Assembly (NCBI RefSeq): GCF_004331175.1
Contig: NZ_SJOD01000003.1
Location: 403,380 to 467,379, forward strand
Direction: 5' to 3'
DNA length: 64,000 bases
Source of the DNA: Acinetobacter sp. ANC 4178
Lineage (GTDB): Bacteria > Pseudomonadota > Gammaproteobacteria > Pseudomonadales > Moraxellaceae
In this document: positions 46,569-55,248 of the stretch, one piece after another
How positions within the stretch are numbered: the first letter of the stretch is position 1
Layout: every line of letters begins with the position of its first letter
The notes under the pieces: generated by a model
Seen by the model: only the letters and a program-made list of their open reading frames with translations
What the model was told of the DNA's origin: nothing
Database searches by the model: none
Program-made: the position numbers and the translations under genes

Positions 46569-47582
46569 TTAAACCAATTCAATAATATCGATGGTGGGCG
46601 GAACGCGAAATCGAAATGGAACGCCGACCATTCCCGTCCCGACCGTCACAAATACATCTGCATGTTCGTGGTTATACAATCCTTTTTTATGTCCCAGAAT
46701 GGATACTTTTTTCATGACATAATCTGTTAGCCAAGGTAATTCCACTTGCCCACCATGGGTATGTCCCGACAACATCAATGGACGATTCGGAAGTTTAGGT
46801 ACCATATCCACCGTATCTGGGTTATGAGAGAGAATGACCCACGGTTTGTCTTGGGGTAAATCTGGCAGATAACGCATATCCGCTTTTCCTGCCCACAAAT
46901 CGCCAACACCAATAAGGCGAAATTCTTCAAATTCGACAATCTGCCCTTCAATATCAATCACATCATTCGTACTCAGTGCATGACTCAATAAGGCCTGTAT
47001 CGGCGGACCAGGATATTGCTCATCATGATTCCCATAAACTGAATATACAGGTGCCTGAATTTTTTTTAAGGGTGCCAGTTCTTCTGCCAAGGTATCTTCT
47101 GGTTCATAGGTCCAATCCCCTGCCACCACCACCAAATCGGGCTGCTGCTGATTGATTTTCTCGACAATAATTTTGAGTTGTCGTTCATGTCCTGAAAACA
47201 AACCGATATGTAAATCGGCCACCAAGGCTATTTTCACAGGCTTTTGAATTCGGCTTCCAGCATCCAATTGATATCGTGTAGTCTTGACTTGAACACAGTG
47301 TGGTTCTACAAAGCGCGCGTAAAGTAAAACAACACTCAGTACGAACACAAACCCTGCTTCGTGCACTGAGTAATACCCACTCCAGCCAGCATAAAGACTA
47401 AACAATGCCAAAGGCCAGAGTAAATAAGACAAATAAAATGCCAGTAAATGCACAAAGGCTTTAAATGGATGGATCGTTTCTGTATGCGACTGGCTATGCC
47501 ATGCCTGTGCAATGGCCCAAAGTGCAATCAGCGCGAAACTTCCATAAAAAATGTAAATCATTGAGTCTGTTGTCAATATCAT
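46569..47582 (-). CDS. Membrane-anchored metallophosphoesterase
   Basis: A 337-residue protein with several N-terminal hydrophobic segments (to about residue 95) and a calcineurin-like phosphoesterase domain. Metal-binding motifs are in order: VADLHIGLF near residue 121, VVAGDWTYEP near 158, YGNHDEQYPG near 190, LSHNPDT near 255 and SGHTHGGQ near 275. This resembles the YkuE/YaeI group, some of which act on UDP-diacylglucosamine or other lipids; the substrate here is unknown. The catalytic domain probably lies on the membrane. It diverges from the phospholipase D lipoprotein gene. Confidence 0.88.
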   Translation of the reverse strand: MILTTDSMIYIFYGSFALIALWAIAQAWHSQSHTETIHPFKAFVHLLAFYLSYLLWPLALFSLYAGWSGYYSVHEAGFVFVLSVVLLYARFVEPHCVQVKTTRYQLDAGSRIQKPVKIALVADLHIGLFSGHERQLKIIVEKINQQQPDLVVVAGDWTYEPEDTLAEELAPLKKIQAPVYSVYGNHDEQYPGPPIQALLSHALSTNDVIDIEGQIVEFEEFRLIGVGDLWAGKADMRYLPDLPQDKPWVILSHNPDTVDMVPKLPNRPLMLSGHTHGGQVELPWLTDYVMKKVSILGHKKGLYNHEHADVFVTVGTGMVGVPFRFRVPPTIDIIELV

Positions 47583-47673
47583 TACTCACTATACCGATTA
47601 CTAATTCTCTATTTTTATTTATCTTTTCATAGCTGACAATTATACTCAAACCAAATCTAGCGATCATAATAGT

Positions 47674-49317
47674 GTGATGAGTATAATAGACCCGAACAAT
47701 CACGTCGTGCAACGTCAGTTGTCTGTCGTTAAAAAGAAGACCCCATCTAAGGCAGTAATTTTACTTTGTAGCAGTTTATTATTTGGCTTGCCTGCTTGCT
47801 CGACTCTCCCTCAATATACGCCACAACCCGTCGTCAATTCATTTGATATTGACACTTCTCATACATCATTAGCCCAAATTATTGATCCACTCCGTGAACA
47901 AAATCCTAATTTAACCGGTTTCCATGTCCTGAATGACCCGCTGGAGGCTTTGGCTGCACGGATTCACCTCATTGAACGTGCCGAAAAAACGCTAGATTTA
48001 CAATATTATATTTGGGACAACGATAAAATTGGTGCAATTGCTTTGCATGCGATTATTCAAGCTGCCGATCGTGGCGTCAAAGTTCGCATGCTAATTGATG
48101 ACAATAACGCAAGCAAAATGGAAGGCATTTATTTAGCACTGGCACAGCACCGTAATATCGATGTCAAACTGTACAATCCTTATGGTTTCCGTAACTTCCG
48201 TGCCATGGATATCTTGCTGGATTTAAAACGTGTCAATCGACGCATGCATAATAAAAGCTTTATTGCCGACAATCAGATTGCCCTGATTGGCGGACGGAAT
48301 ATGAGTAATCAATACTATAATGTCAGTGATCATTATCAGTTTTCTGATGTCGATGTCATGTTGGTCGGCACGGCAGCAGATGAAATTGCGTCATCTTTCA
48401 ATGAATACTGGAATGATGCTTATGCCTATCCAGTCAATCAAATTGTTGATCCTCAAAAATACACCTTACGCTATGAAGGTTTGAAGCAACAAGTCACCGA
48501 ACACTATGCCGATACTACGGTACAAAATTACCTCGATTTAGCCAATCGCTCACAAGCTTTTGAGCAATGGTTAGATCACAATATTCAGTTTGACTGGGTC
48601 AAAGCCAAAGTCGTGAAAGATTCTCCCAATAAAACACGCGATAAAGCTGCACCAGAAGATTACTTAAATCATCAACTCATTTCGTATTTAGAAACACCAA
48701 ACTCCAGTTTAGATATTGTTTCCGCTTATTTTGTCCCTGAAAAGAAAGGTGCTGATGTTCTCGAAAAAATCTCGCAAAAAGGGGTTCAGGTTCGCGTATT
48801 GACCAATTCCTTCATTGCCAATGACGTCGCTTTGGTGCATGCCTTCTATGGCAAGTATCGCCAAGACCTTTTAGAAAACGGCGTGCAAATGTATGAGTTT
48901 CTGGCAGCCCCTGAACAAGAAAACTGGTATCACAATACTGAAGAGCTTTCTAAAAAAGCCAAAATCAGTTTAAGAGGACTCAGTCATTCTAGCTTACATG
49001 CCAAAATGTTAGCGATTGATGAAAGCCAAGTGTTTATTGGTTCTTTTAATTTTGATCCACGCTCAGCGTATCTCAATACCGAGATTGGGGTGATTTTAAA
49101 TAGTCCGCCTTTGGCCAAAGCAGTACATGAAACCATGGACCAGAATCTGTCCAAATATGCCTATAAGCTGGTTTTAGATGCCAATAATAAAATTAATTGG
49201 CAACTGACACACCCCAATGGAAATATCAAAACTTACACCACAGAACCCAAAATGAAGTGGTGGCACAAAGCAGGTGTCAAATTTATTTCTTGGTTACCTG
49301 TAGAAGGCTTGATGTAA
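47674..49317 (+). CDS. Phospholipase D-family lipoprotein (cardiolipin synthase-like)
   Basis: A ~547-residue protein with a lipoprotein signal: a basic N-terminus, hydrophobic core and lipobox LPAC near residue 42, then a PLD superfamily body. Two HKD motifs are present: MHNKSFIADNQIALIGG near 195 and SLHAKMLAIDESQVFIG near 440, so it is likely catalytically competent. By organisation it resembles ClsC-type cardiolipin synthases and the PLD enzymes described in Acinetobacter as virulence-linked. The frame opens with GTG at 47674, directly followed by ATG at 47677, which may be the true start. Confidence 0.9.
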   Translation: MMSIIDPNNHVVQRQLSVVKKKTPSKAVILLCSSLLFGLPACSTLPQYTPQPVVNSFDIDTSHTSLAQIIDPLREQNPNLTGFHVLNDPLEALAARIHLIERAEKTLDLQYYIWDNDKIGAIALHAIIQAADRGVKVRMLIDDNNASKMEGIYLALAQHRNIDVKLYNPYGFRNFRAMDILLDLKRVNRRMHNKSFIADNQIALIGGRNMSNQYYNVSDHYQFSDVDVMLVGTAADEIASSFNEYWNDAYAYPVNQIVDPQKYTLRYEGLKQQVTEHYADTTVQNYLDLANRSQAFEQWLDHNIQFDWVKAKVVKDSPNKTRDKAAPEDYLNHQLISYLETPNSSLDIVSAYFVPEKKGADVLEKISQKGVQVRVLTNSFIANDVALVHAFYGKYRQDLLENGVQMYEFLAAPEQENWYHNTEELSKKAKISLRGLSHSSLHAKMLAIDESQVFIGSFNFDPRSAYLNTEIGVILNSPPLAKAVHETMDQNLSKYAYKLVLDANNKINWQLTHPNGNIKTYTTEPKMKWWHKAGVKFISWLPVEGLM

Positions 49318-49326
49318 TATGCGATA

Positions 49327-49363
49327 ACTTCAAACCATGCTTAAATCAAAGCACGGTTTGAAG
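49327..49363 (-). terminator. Hairpin between convergent PLD and PlsC-type genes
   Basis: CTTCAAACCATGCT and AGCACGGTTTGAAG pair except at one position, which is A-C in plus-strand RNA and G-U in minus-strand RNA. One arm overlaps the last codons of the minus-strand gene. Confidence 0.5.
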
Positions 49364-50174
49364 ATGGCTGCACCGAATGTAAAACCCGTTGATGTAACTG
49401 CGCTAGACCCACATTCATTTCACTTTGTACCATCGCGGTTAAACTTTCAACCGTATGCCCCGCGGTATGAACCATCGGCAAAGTCAACAAATGTGCAGTC
49501 ACTTTCGGCATTTCTAACACATTCTTAATATGATCAACAAAGCTGGTTTCGCCAATAAACGGCGCCACCATATCTAGCTCACCCTGCTGATTTACATAAC
49601 AGATCACACAGATCTGAACAGGTCGCTGAGCTTCAATGGCTGCCCCTAAAATTCGTCCATGTACTTTTTTAATCCGTGTGCCATCAGAAGTGGTTGCTTC
49701 AGGAAAAAACAATACGGGAATATCTTGTTTAAGAAAATCGGAAATCTGTTCACGAATTTTGATTGAATCACCCGAACCCCGTTTAATGAACAAAGTTCCG
49801 CCCGCTTTTGCCAGCTTGCCAAATACAGGCCATTTTTCAATTTCAGCCTTGGCCAAAAAGAAGACCCGCGCCCCAGAACCTAATACAGCAATATCGAGCC
49901 AAGAAATATGATTACTGACCCACAAGGCAGGTTCACGCGGAATCGTGCCATGCACTTCAACATCAAGATTAAACACCTTGCACAATTGACGGCAAAAATA
50001 CTGAACATAGCGGGTATTATTGGCATTGTTCGGGTCTTTATATAAACCATGACGAGCAACCAGATAAAATCCTTCCGAAACCACACCTAAGCCTGCACTG
50101 AGCTTTCGACCATACAAGAACAGCTTGGAAATTGGATTCAATGAAGACGTTTGAGCAGCTGAATTTTCTTTCAT
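49341..50174 (-). CDS. 1-acyl-sn-glycerol-3-phosphate acyltransferase (PlsC-type)
   Basis: A 277-residue membrane-associated acyltransferase. The catalytic HX4D motif is in VSNHISWLDIAVLG near residue 92, the substrate motif FPEATTSDG near 160, and the intermediate KRGSGDS near 130. A hydrophobic N-terminal segment precedes it. Such enzymes acylate lysophosphatidate or ornithine lipids in phospholipid synthesis; OlsA-like and PlsC-like members cannot be separated by eye. It converges with the PLD lipoprotein gene, so this stretch is lipid-related. Confidence 0.88.
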   Translation of the reverse strand: MKENSAAQTSSLNPISKLFLYGRKLSAGLGVVSEGFYLVARHGLYKDPNNANNTRYVQYFCRQLCKVFNLDVEVHGTIPREPALWVSNHISWLDIAVLGSGARVFFLAKAEIEKWPVFGKLAKAGGTLFIKRGSGDSIKIREQISDFLKQDIPVLFFPEATTSDGTRIKKVHGRILGAAIEAQRPVQICVICYVNQQGELDMVAPFIGETSFVDHIKNVLEMPKVTAHLLTLPMVHTAGHTVESLTAMVQSEMNVGLAQLHQRVLHSVQPSSNRALI

Positions 50175-50357
50175 ATATTTTGACTAACCAGCAAAACCTT
50201 GTGAGTATTTGATGAACTTTGCTTCATTCTATACTGTTCATTCTTCACATGCATTGATTATAAAAACCGAATATGGACATTACAAAATCCAATTTTAATT
50301 CAAATGACAACTTCATTATGATGGTTTTATAAGCATTAAAATGAATAGGTGTGACAG

Positions 50358-50495
50358 ATGCGAACCCATACACCACCTCAAAAATCCAAGCCATCTCACC
50401 ACTGGTTACATACACTACAAGTGGTCATCGGCTTTAGTATTCTGTATTTTGCTGCCATCATTCTGTTTGCAAAATTATTCGCTGCTACGTTATAA
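50358..50495 (+). CDS. 45-residue single-helix membrane protein
   Basis: An ATG at 50358 preceded by AGGTGTGACAG opens a 46-codon frame (MRTHTPPQKSKPSHHW at the start). Residues ~17-40 form one hydrophobic helix (LQVVIGFSILYFAAIILFAK) after a basic, His/Pro-containing cytoplasmic tail, so it is probably an inner-membrane small protein. It ends with TAA at 50493-50495, 69 bases before hflX. A longer frame across the same bases in another phase has no ribosome-binding site. I recognise no family. Confidence 0.5.
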   Translation: MRTHTPPQKSKPSHHWLHTLQVVIGFSILYFAAIILFAKLFAATL

Positions 50496-50564
50496 ATCAA
50501 CGAATCTCAAGCATCTCAGCCCTTTTTCCACTAGAATAGAATTTTAAAGTGGAGAAATGGCTGA

Positions 50565-51896
50565 GTGGCAAATTTTAAACGACATCAAGGTGGTGAACGC
50601 ATTATTCTCGTCAGCGTTTCGGTGCAAATGCTGGAAAATCTTGATGCCGAAGAATTCAATTTGCTGGCTCAATCGGCTGGTGCTGAAATCTTGGCACACA
50701 TACAAGCACAGCGTATTAAACCCGATGCCAAACTTTTTATTGGCTCAGGCAAAGCCGAAGAAATTGCTGAACTGGTTGCAGAATATGAAGCCGACTTAGT
50801 CATTTTTGACCATGCATTAACGCCTGCACAAGCCCGTAATCTCGAATACATCCTCAAATGCCGAGTGGTCGATCGGAATGAATTAATTCTGGATATTTTC
50901 GCTCAACGCGCGCGTACCTTTGAAGGTAAGCTACAAGTTGAATTGGCTCAATTACAGCACTTATCCTCCCGTTTAATTCGTAGTCGTGGAACACTAGACA
51001 GTCAAAAAGGCGGAATTGGTTTGCGTGGTCCTGGTGAAACCTTGCTCGAAACGGATCGTCGCTTATTAAAAATTCGCATGGGGCAACTCAAAGCCAAACT
51101 CGATAAAGTTCGACAAACCCGTCTACAAGGTCGCGTTGCACGTCAAAAAGCTGCTGTTCCTACAGTATCCTTGGTTGGGTATACCAATGCAGGCAAATCC
51201 ACCCTTTTTAATGTCTTAGCCAATAGCGATGTTTATGCGGCTGACCAACTATTTGCCACCTTAGATCCAACCTTACGCCGACTTTCATGGGAAGGCATTG
51301 GCACCGTAGTCTTGGCGGATACCGTTGGTTTTGTACGGAATCTCTCTCATTCTTTAGTCGAATCATTTAAAGCCACATTAGAGGAAACACTAGAAGCCAC
51401 CTTGTTACTTCATGTGATTGATTCAAGTAGTCCAGAAATGTTGGAACAAATTGAAGCGGTTGAAAAAGTCCTCAAAGAAATTGGGGCTAATGTACCTGTA
51501 CTTCGCGTGTACAACAAAATTGACCAAAGCGCTGAAGATGCAAAAATTGTCTACAGCCAACCTAACTGCCCAGAACGCGTTTATGTCTCAGCCCATACAG
51601 GACAAGGCATCGAGCTGCTACAACAAGCGGTGCATGAATGTCTGATGGGACAAATTCAAAACTTTGATCTGACACTGAAACCTGCTTATGGCAAATTCCG
51701 AACCCAGCTCTATACGCTCAATGTGATTCAATCCGAACATTATGATGATGAAGGCAATCTACATCTGAACGTTAAAATTGCCCCTGCAAAATTGGAACAA
51801 TTGATTCGTCAGGCACATTTACCCCTCGATCAAATTCTCGGAGAGAAAGCAGCACTGTTCGAGAGAACGCTAGAGGAGTTTGAAATCAAACCTTAA
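50565..51896 (+). CDS. hflX: Ribosome-associated GTPase HflX
   Basis: A 443-residue GTPase (E. coli 426) that splits stalled ribosomes. The N-terminal HflX domain runs to ~180 (RDRNELILDIFAQRART-like RNELILDIFAQRART and GIGLRGPGETLLETDRR are typical). The G domain has Walker A GYTNAGKSTLFN near residue 210, DTVGFVRNLSH near 255 and NKID near 325. The GTG at 50565 with GGAGAAATGGCTGA upstream is the start; the nearby ATG at 50557 is in another frame. It is the first gene of a run leading to lrgA-lrgB. Confidence 0.95.
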   Translation: MANFKRHQGGERIILVSVSVQMLENLDAEEFNLLAQSAGAEILAHIQAQRIKPDAKLFIGSGKAEEIAELVAEYEADLVIFDHALTPAQARNLEYILKCRVVDRNELILDIFAQRARTFEGKLQVELAQLQHLSSRLIRSRGTLDSQKGGIGLRGPGETLLETDRRLLKIRMGQLKAKLDKVRQTRLQGRVARQKAAVPTVSLVGYTNAGKSTLFNVLANSDVYAADQLFATLDPTLRRLSWEGIGTVVLADTVGFVRNLSHSLVESFKATLEETLEATLLLHVIDSSSPEMLEQIEAVEKVLKEIGANVPVLRVYNKIDQSAEDAKIVYSQPNCPERVYVSAHTGQGIELLQQAVHECLMGQIQNFDLTLKPAYGKFRTQLYTLNVIQSEHYDDEGNLHLNVKIAPAKLEQLIRQAHLPLDQILGEKAALFERTLEEFEIKP

Positions 51897-51943
51897 ATCG
51901 GTTAAAACGTGATAAGTAAAATTTTTTAATGTAATGACAAATC

Positions 51944-52315
51944 ATGGATTGGATAAAAAGCATTGATTGGCCAGCATGGATAGGTACACTTTTTCTGATT
52001 ATTGGGTTCCGAGAAAGTGCTGTCTGGGTCATGGCTCAGTTCAATCATCCTGAATTGGGTAATCTAATTGGATTAATTAGCTTGCTGATTCTGCTTTTGA
52101 TCTGGCGTAAGTTCTGTAAAGTCCCTGCACGGCTGGTCGATACCAATAATAAAATCATGAAAGAAAGTGCCTTTGCCTTTTTACCGATTAGTGCTGGCTC
52201 ATTACTAATGCTGGTTCATATGGGCAGTGAAATTCCTTTATTTGTGATGGTTTTGGTGGTGAGTACCCTCATTCCACTCTGGATTTACGCCAAAATGGCA
52301 AAGCACTGGCTATAG
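51944..52315 (+). CDS. lrgA: CidA/LrgA-family membrane protein
   Basis: A 123-residue protein with about four hydrophobic helices (GTLFLIIGFRE, LIGLISLLILLLIW, FAFLPISAGSLLMLVHMG, LFVMVLVVSTLIPLWIY) resembling the LrgA/CidA holin-like family. Such proteins act with LrgB in membrane permeability, pyruvate uptake or autolysis control, depending on species. Its sequence is more divergent than the partner's. The LrgB-type gene begins 9 bases downstream, so the two are an operon. A LytSR regulator pair is not in this window. Confidence 0.78.
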   Translation: MDWIKSIDWPAWIGTLFLIIGFRESAVWVMAQFNHPELGNLIGLISLLILLLIWRKFCKVPARLVDTNNKIMKESAFAFLPISAGSLLMLVHMGSEIPLFVMVLVVSTLIPLWIYAKMAKHWL

Positions 52316-52324
52316 GAAAATCAC

Positions 52325-52999
52325 ATGTTCTCAATTCTGTCTGGATTTCTCATTACACTGATTGCCTATCTATGTGCTAAGCCAATTAATAAAAAAATTC
52401 CACAAATTCCCGTGATTGTCATCGGCATGTTTTTTGTTATCGGGTTGCTGTTTTTATTCAGTATTCCTTACGAATCCTATATGCAGCAAACCAATGCCAT
52501 CTTTAGCCACTTACTGGGTTACGTCACTGTTGCACTCGCTATTCCTTTAGCTGCTATGCGTTATGATGATTTACCTCCCAAAGCCATCATTGGTATTTTG
52601 GTTTTTGCAAGCATTAGTGCTGTTGCACTACCCATGGGCTTGGCGTATCTATTTCATATGGCGGATTCAACCATTATGGCTTTCGCCACCCGCGCGGTAA
52701 CCACACCGATTGCCATCAATATTGCAACTTTGTTGCACGCACCAGTCACGCTAGTCATTCTGATTGTCATTTTATCTGGTGTCATTGGCGCGGCATTTTC
52801 TCCTCTGATCTTACGCCATATTAATGATGAGCGAGCCTCAGGACTGGCGCTAGGTCTTGCCGCACATGCCATTGGCACAGCTCAGGCTTGGCAGCGAGGC
52901 AGTGTTGCAGGACGCTATGCAGCATTTGGTATGGCCGTAAATGCAGTTTTCACCGCAATTTGGCTGCCAATTTTCATACTTTACCTGCAAAATATGTGA
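52325..52999 (+). CDS. lrgB: LrgB-family membrane protein
   Basis: A 224-residue membrane protein of the LrgB/CidB family (usual ~230). ATRAVTTPIAINIATLLHAP near residue 115 is the family's conserved stretch, and LGLAAHAIGTAQAWQRG near 180 is its second signature. Six or more hydrophobic helices span the length. It acts with LrgA in the inner membrane. The small gap to lrgA (9 bases) implies coupled translation. Confidence 0.88.
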   Translation: MFSILSGFLITLIAYLCAKPINKKIPQIPVIVIGMFFVIGLLFLFSIPYESYMQQTNAIFSHLLGYVTVALAIPLAAMRYDDLPPKAIIGILVFASISAVALPMGLAYLFHMADSTIMAFATRAVTTPIAINIATLLHAPVTLVILIVILSGVIGAAFSPLILRHINDERASGLALGLAAHAIGTAQAWQRGSVAGRYAAFGMAVNAVFTAIWLPIFILYLQNM

Positions 53000-53087
53000 C
53001 CAACAGAACATTCCAAAGGTTGTTTTGTGCAGAAAACATCCCTAAGATAGATTTTGTTTAGTCGATTAAGTCAGCAAAAAGGAATTT

Positions 53088-53537
53088 ATGATGGGGAAAG
53101 CTAAATTTATCAGCGCACTTGTTTTATCTGCTTTTAGTAGCATGGCTTTTGCGGAAGATATTTCAGGAACATGGAAAAACATTGATGATAAAACAGGATC
53201 TTCTAAAGCCGTCTTAGAAATCCGTCAGGAATCGAATGGCACGTTTACAGCCAAAGTTGTAAAAGTGACCCCACGCCCAGGTTATACACCAAAAGACATC
53301 TGTATTGATTGTCCAGCCCCTTATACCAATAAGCCTATTTTAGGGATGGATGTCCTCAAAGGGTTAAAGCATGAAGAAGGTTTAAATTATTCTGGTGGTA
53401 AAATTATTGACCCACTTTCTGGCAAAATTTACAGCACCAAAGCCAAAATGAGTGCGAATGGTAAACGTTTAACCCTTCGTGGATATATTGGAGTCTCTGC
53501 ACTCGGACGTAGCCAAACTTGGATTCGTCAAGAATAA
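53088..53537 (+). CDS. DUF2147 exported protein, copy 1
   Basis: A 149-residue protein with a Sec signal peptide (cleaved near AFA|EDI) and a DUF2147 domain, a beta-rich fold of unknown function. It starts DISGTWKNIDDKTG, followed by LEIRQESNGTFTAKVVKV and the conserved CIDCPAPYTNKPILGMDVLK, then a final strand SALGRSQTW. Two cysteines (CIDC) may pair. It is duplicated by the next gene (53728), to which it is about 60% similar by eye. It has its own terminator, so the copies are probably separate transcripts. Confidence 0.85.
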   Translation: MMGKAKFISALVLSAFSSMAFAEDISGTWKNIDDKTGSSKAVLEIRQESNGTFTAKVVKVTPRPGYTPKDICIDCPAPYTNKPILGMDVLKGLKHEEGLNYSGGKIIDPLSGKIYSTKAKMSANGKRLTLRGYIGVSALGRSQTWIRQE

Positions 53538-53551
53538 GAAATCACACAAGA

Positions 53552-53581
53552 TTAAACCGCCAAATAGGCGGTTTTTTTTAT
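53552..53581 (+). terminator. Terminator after DUF2147 copy 1
   Basis: An 8-bp stem (AAACCGCC / GGCGGTTT) with loop AAATA and a long T-run. Confidence 0.9.
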
Positions 53582-53727
53582 GGCGAAAAGAATCCTTTTA
53601 AAGTTTCAAGTAAATTGACTCCGTAGTTTACCAAATCTTAACATTTTCATTGGGATACACGATAAAGTGAGCAGCCATATCCCAGCGATATAACAATGTA
53701 TAAGGTTTTTACATCAACAGGGAATAC

Positions 53728-54180
53728 ATGAAAAAAATCATCTCTTTAAGCATCTTCACAGGTTTAGTCATCGCAAGTACTGCTGCTCTAGCACAAGATA
53801 TCTCAGGTACTTGGCAACAAATTGACGATAAAACAGGTTCACCCAAGGCAGTGATTGAAATTCGTAAAGAATCAAACAATACCTATACGGGGAAAATCAC
53901 CAAAATTACCCCTCGACCGGGCTATACCCCTCGTGAACGTTGCAACAATTGCCCTGCCCCATATACAAACCAGCCGATCTTAGGTATGGAAATCTTAAAG
54001 GGATTAAAATATGTGGAAGGCACGAACAATTACGAAAAAGGACGTGTGATTGATCCTCTTTCAGGTAAATTTTACGATGCCAAAATGAAACTTAATTCGA
54101 CTGGTAAACGCCTATCCCTTCGTGCCTATTTGGGTGTTTCCGCTTTAGGACGTAACCAAACTTGGCTACGAATTGAATAA
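53728..54180 (+). CDS. DUF2147 exported protein, copy 2
   Basis: A 150-residue paralogue of the preceding gene. The signal peptide ends at ALA|QDI, and the mature protein begins DISGTWQQIDDKTGSPKAVI. It keeps CNNCPAPYTNQPILGMEILK and SALGRNQTW. An ATG preceded by CAGGGAATAC starts it. It lies 190 bases after copy 1 and has its own upstream region, so the duplication kept separate expression. Function unknown; DUF2147 proteins are envelope proteins. Confidence 0.85.
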   Translation: MKKIISLSIFTGLVIASTAALAQDISGTWQQIDDKTGSPKAVIEIRKESNNTYTGKITKITPRPGYTPRERCNNCPAPYTNQPILGMEILKGLKYVEGTNNYEKGRVIDPLSGKFYDAKMKLNSTGKRLSLRAYLGVSALGRNQTWLRIE

Positions 54181-54195
54181 GCACTTATTAAAAAT

Positions 54196-54218
54196 GGATT
54201 GAGCAGTTAGCTCAATCC
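54196..54218 (+). terminator. Hairpin after DUF2147 copy 2
   Basis: GGATTGAGC and GCTCAATCC form a 9-bp perfect stem with loop AGTTA 15 bases after the stop; no T-run follows, so efficiency is uncertain. Confidence 0.5.
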
Positions 54219-54370
54219 TGCATAATGCCTAAAAACCGTGAAACCACTAAAAAACGATAAAAATTCAATAAAATTTGAATGCTATTTTTGCACAAAACAT
54301 TAGGGTATCTGACAACACATTGATGATCAGTCTGGTCCCACACACTATATTGAATGAGAATCCAATAAAG

Positions 54371-54406
54371 CTAAAAAAAAGCCACAAAATTGTGGCTTTT
54401 TTTTCA
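54371..54406. terminator. Terminator of apaH
   Basis: AAAAAGCCACA and TGTGGCTTTTT form an 11-bp stem with flanking A- and T-runs; its T-run reaches the last codons of apaH on the minus strand. Confidence 0.88.
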
Positions 54407-55243
54407 ATTCATCACTGGATTATCGACTGCAAAAATTTGTTGGTCTTCCAGACGATACGCCAATAATTGATTGCCCCAAACACACCCACCATCTACATTT
54501 TGGATATGCGGGTTAATGGTTCTACCTTGTAAAGCAGCCCAATGACCAAAAATCACTTGATGGGTTTCTGCCGCTTTCGACTCAAATTCAAACCAAGGCA
54601 AATATCCCGCAGGCATTGGATCTTCAAGTGCATCTTTAAAGCTAAATTCCAAACGACCTTCTGCATTGCTTAAACGCATCCGCGTCAGATAATTAGTAAT
54701 GCAACGTAAGCGTGCATGTCCTGTTAACTCATCCGACCACACATCGGGATACGTGCCATACATCTCTTGTAAAAAAGCATCCATCACCGCAAAGTCTTCA
54801 TGACCAATTACGGCTTCGACCTCTTTCGCCAAAGTAGCCGTTTGTTCAGCTGTCCAAATACATGGAATACCCGCATGAGTCAAAATGGTCTGTTCATTCG
54901 GAAACAAGCAAAGTGGTTGCTTGCGTAACCAATCAATCAAATCATCACTATCAATGGCATCAATTACATCTCGGGTACGGTCTTTCTCTTTTACCGATTT
55001 CAAGCCGCGTGCACATGCCAAAAGTGTTAGGTCATGATTACCCAATACTGTTGCAGCAGAACCGCGTTCCACCAGTTTTTTGATAAAACGTAATGCCCCA
55101 ATTGAGTTTTCGCCACGCGCCACCAAGTCGCCTGCAAACCAGATAAAGTCTTGGTCGGGGTCAAACTGAATTGATTTCAATAATGCCTTTAAGGCTTCAA
55201 AACAGCCTTGTACATCACCAATCACATAATTGTAACGTGGCAT
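54404..55243 (-). CDS. apaH: Symmetrical diadenosine tetraphosphatase ApaH
   Basis: A 279-residue metal-dependent hydrolase (E. coli 280) that cleaves Ap4A to two ADP and can decap Np4-capped RNA. It begins NYVIGDVQGCFEALKALL, the first metal motif, then FAGDLVARGENS and TVLGNHDLTLLA, and the C-terminal IFGHWAALQGR. All catalytic Asp/His/Asn are present. It is 5 bases past the end of rsmA on the minus strand; together with pdxA this is the pdxA-rsmA-apaH operon (apaG is absent here). Confidence 0.97.
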   Translation of the reverse strand: MPRYNYVIGDVQGCFEALKALLKSIQFDPDQDFIWFAGDLVARGENSIGALRFIKKLVERGSAATVLGNHDLTLLACARGLKSVKEKDRTRDVIDAIDSDDLIDWLRKQPLCLFPNEQTILTHAGIPCIWTAEQTATLAKEVEAVIGHEDFAVMDAFLQEMYGTYPDVWSDELTGHARLRCITNYLTRMRLSNAEGRLEFSFKDALEDPMPAGYLPWFEFESKAAETHQVIFGHWAALQGRTINPHIQNVDGGCVWGNQLLAYRLEDQQIFAVDNPVMN

Positions 55244-55248
55244 GATAA

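Noticed and set aside
50341..50547. 68-codon frame MNRCDRCEPIHHL... upstream of hflX
   Set aside because: Shadow of the 45-residue membrane protein in another frame; no ribosome-binding site.
50557..50799. ATG frame MAEWQILND... overlapping hflX
   Set aside because: Spacing to the ribosome-binding site is only two bases and the frame is out of phase with hflX.
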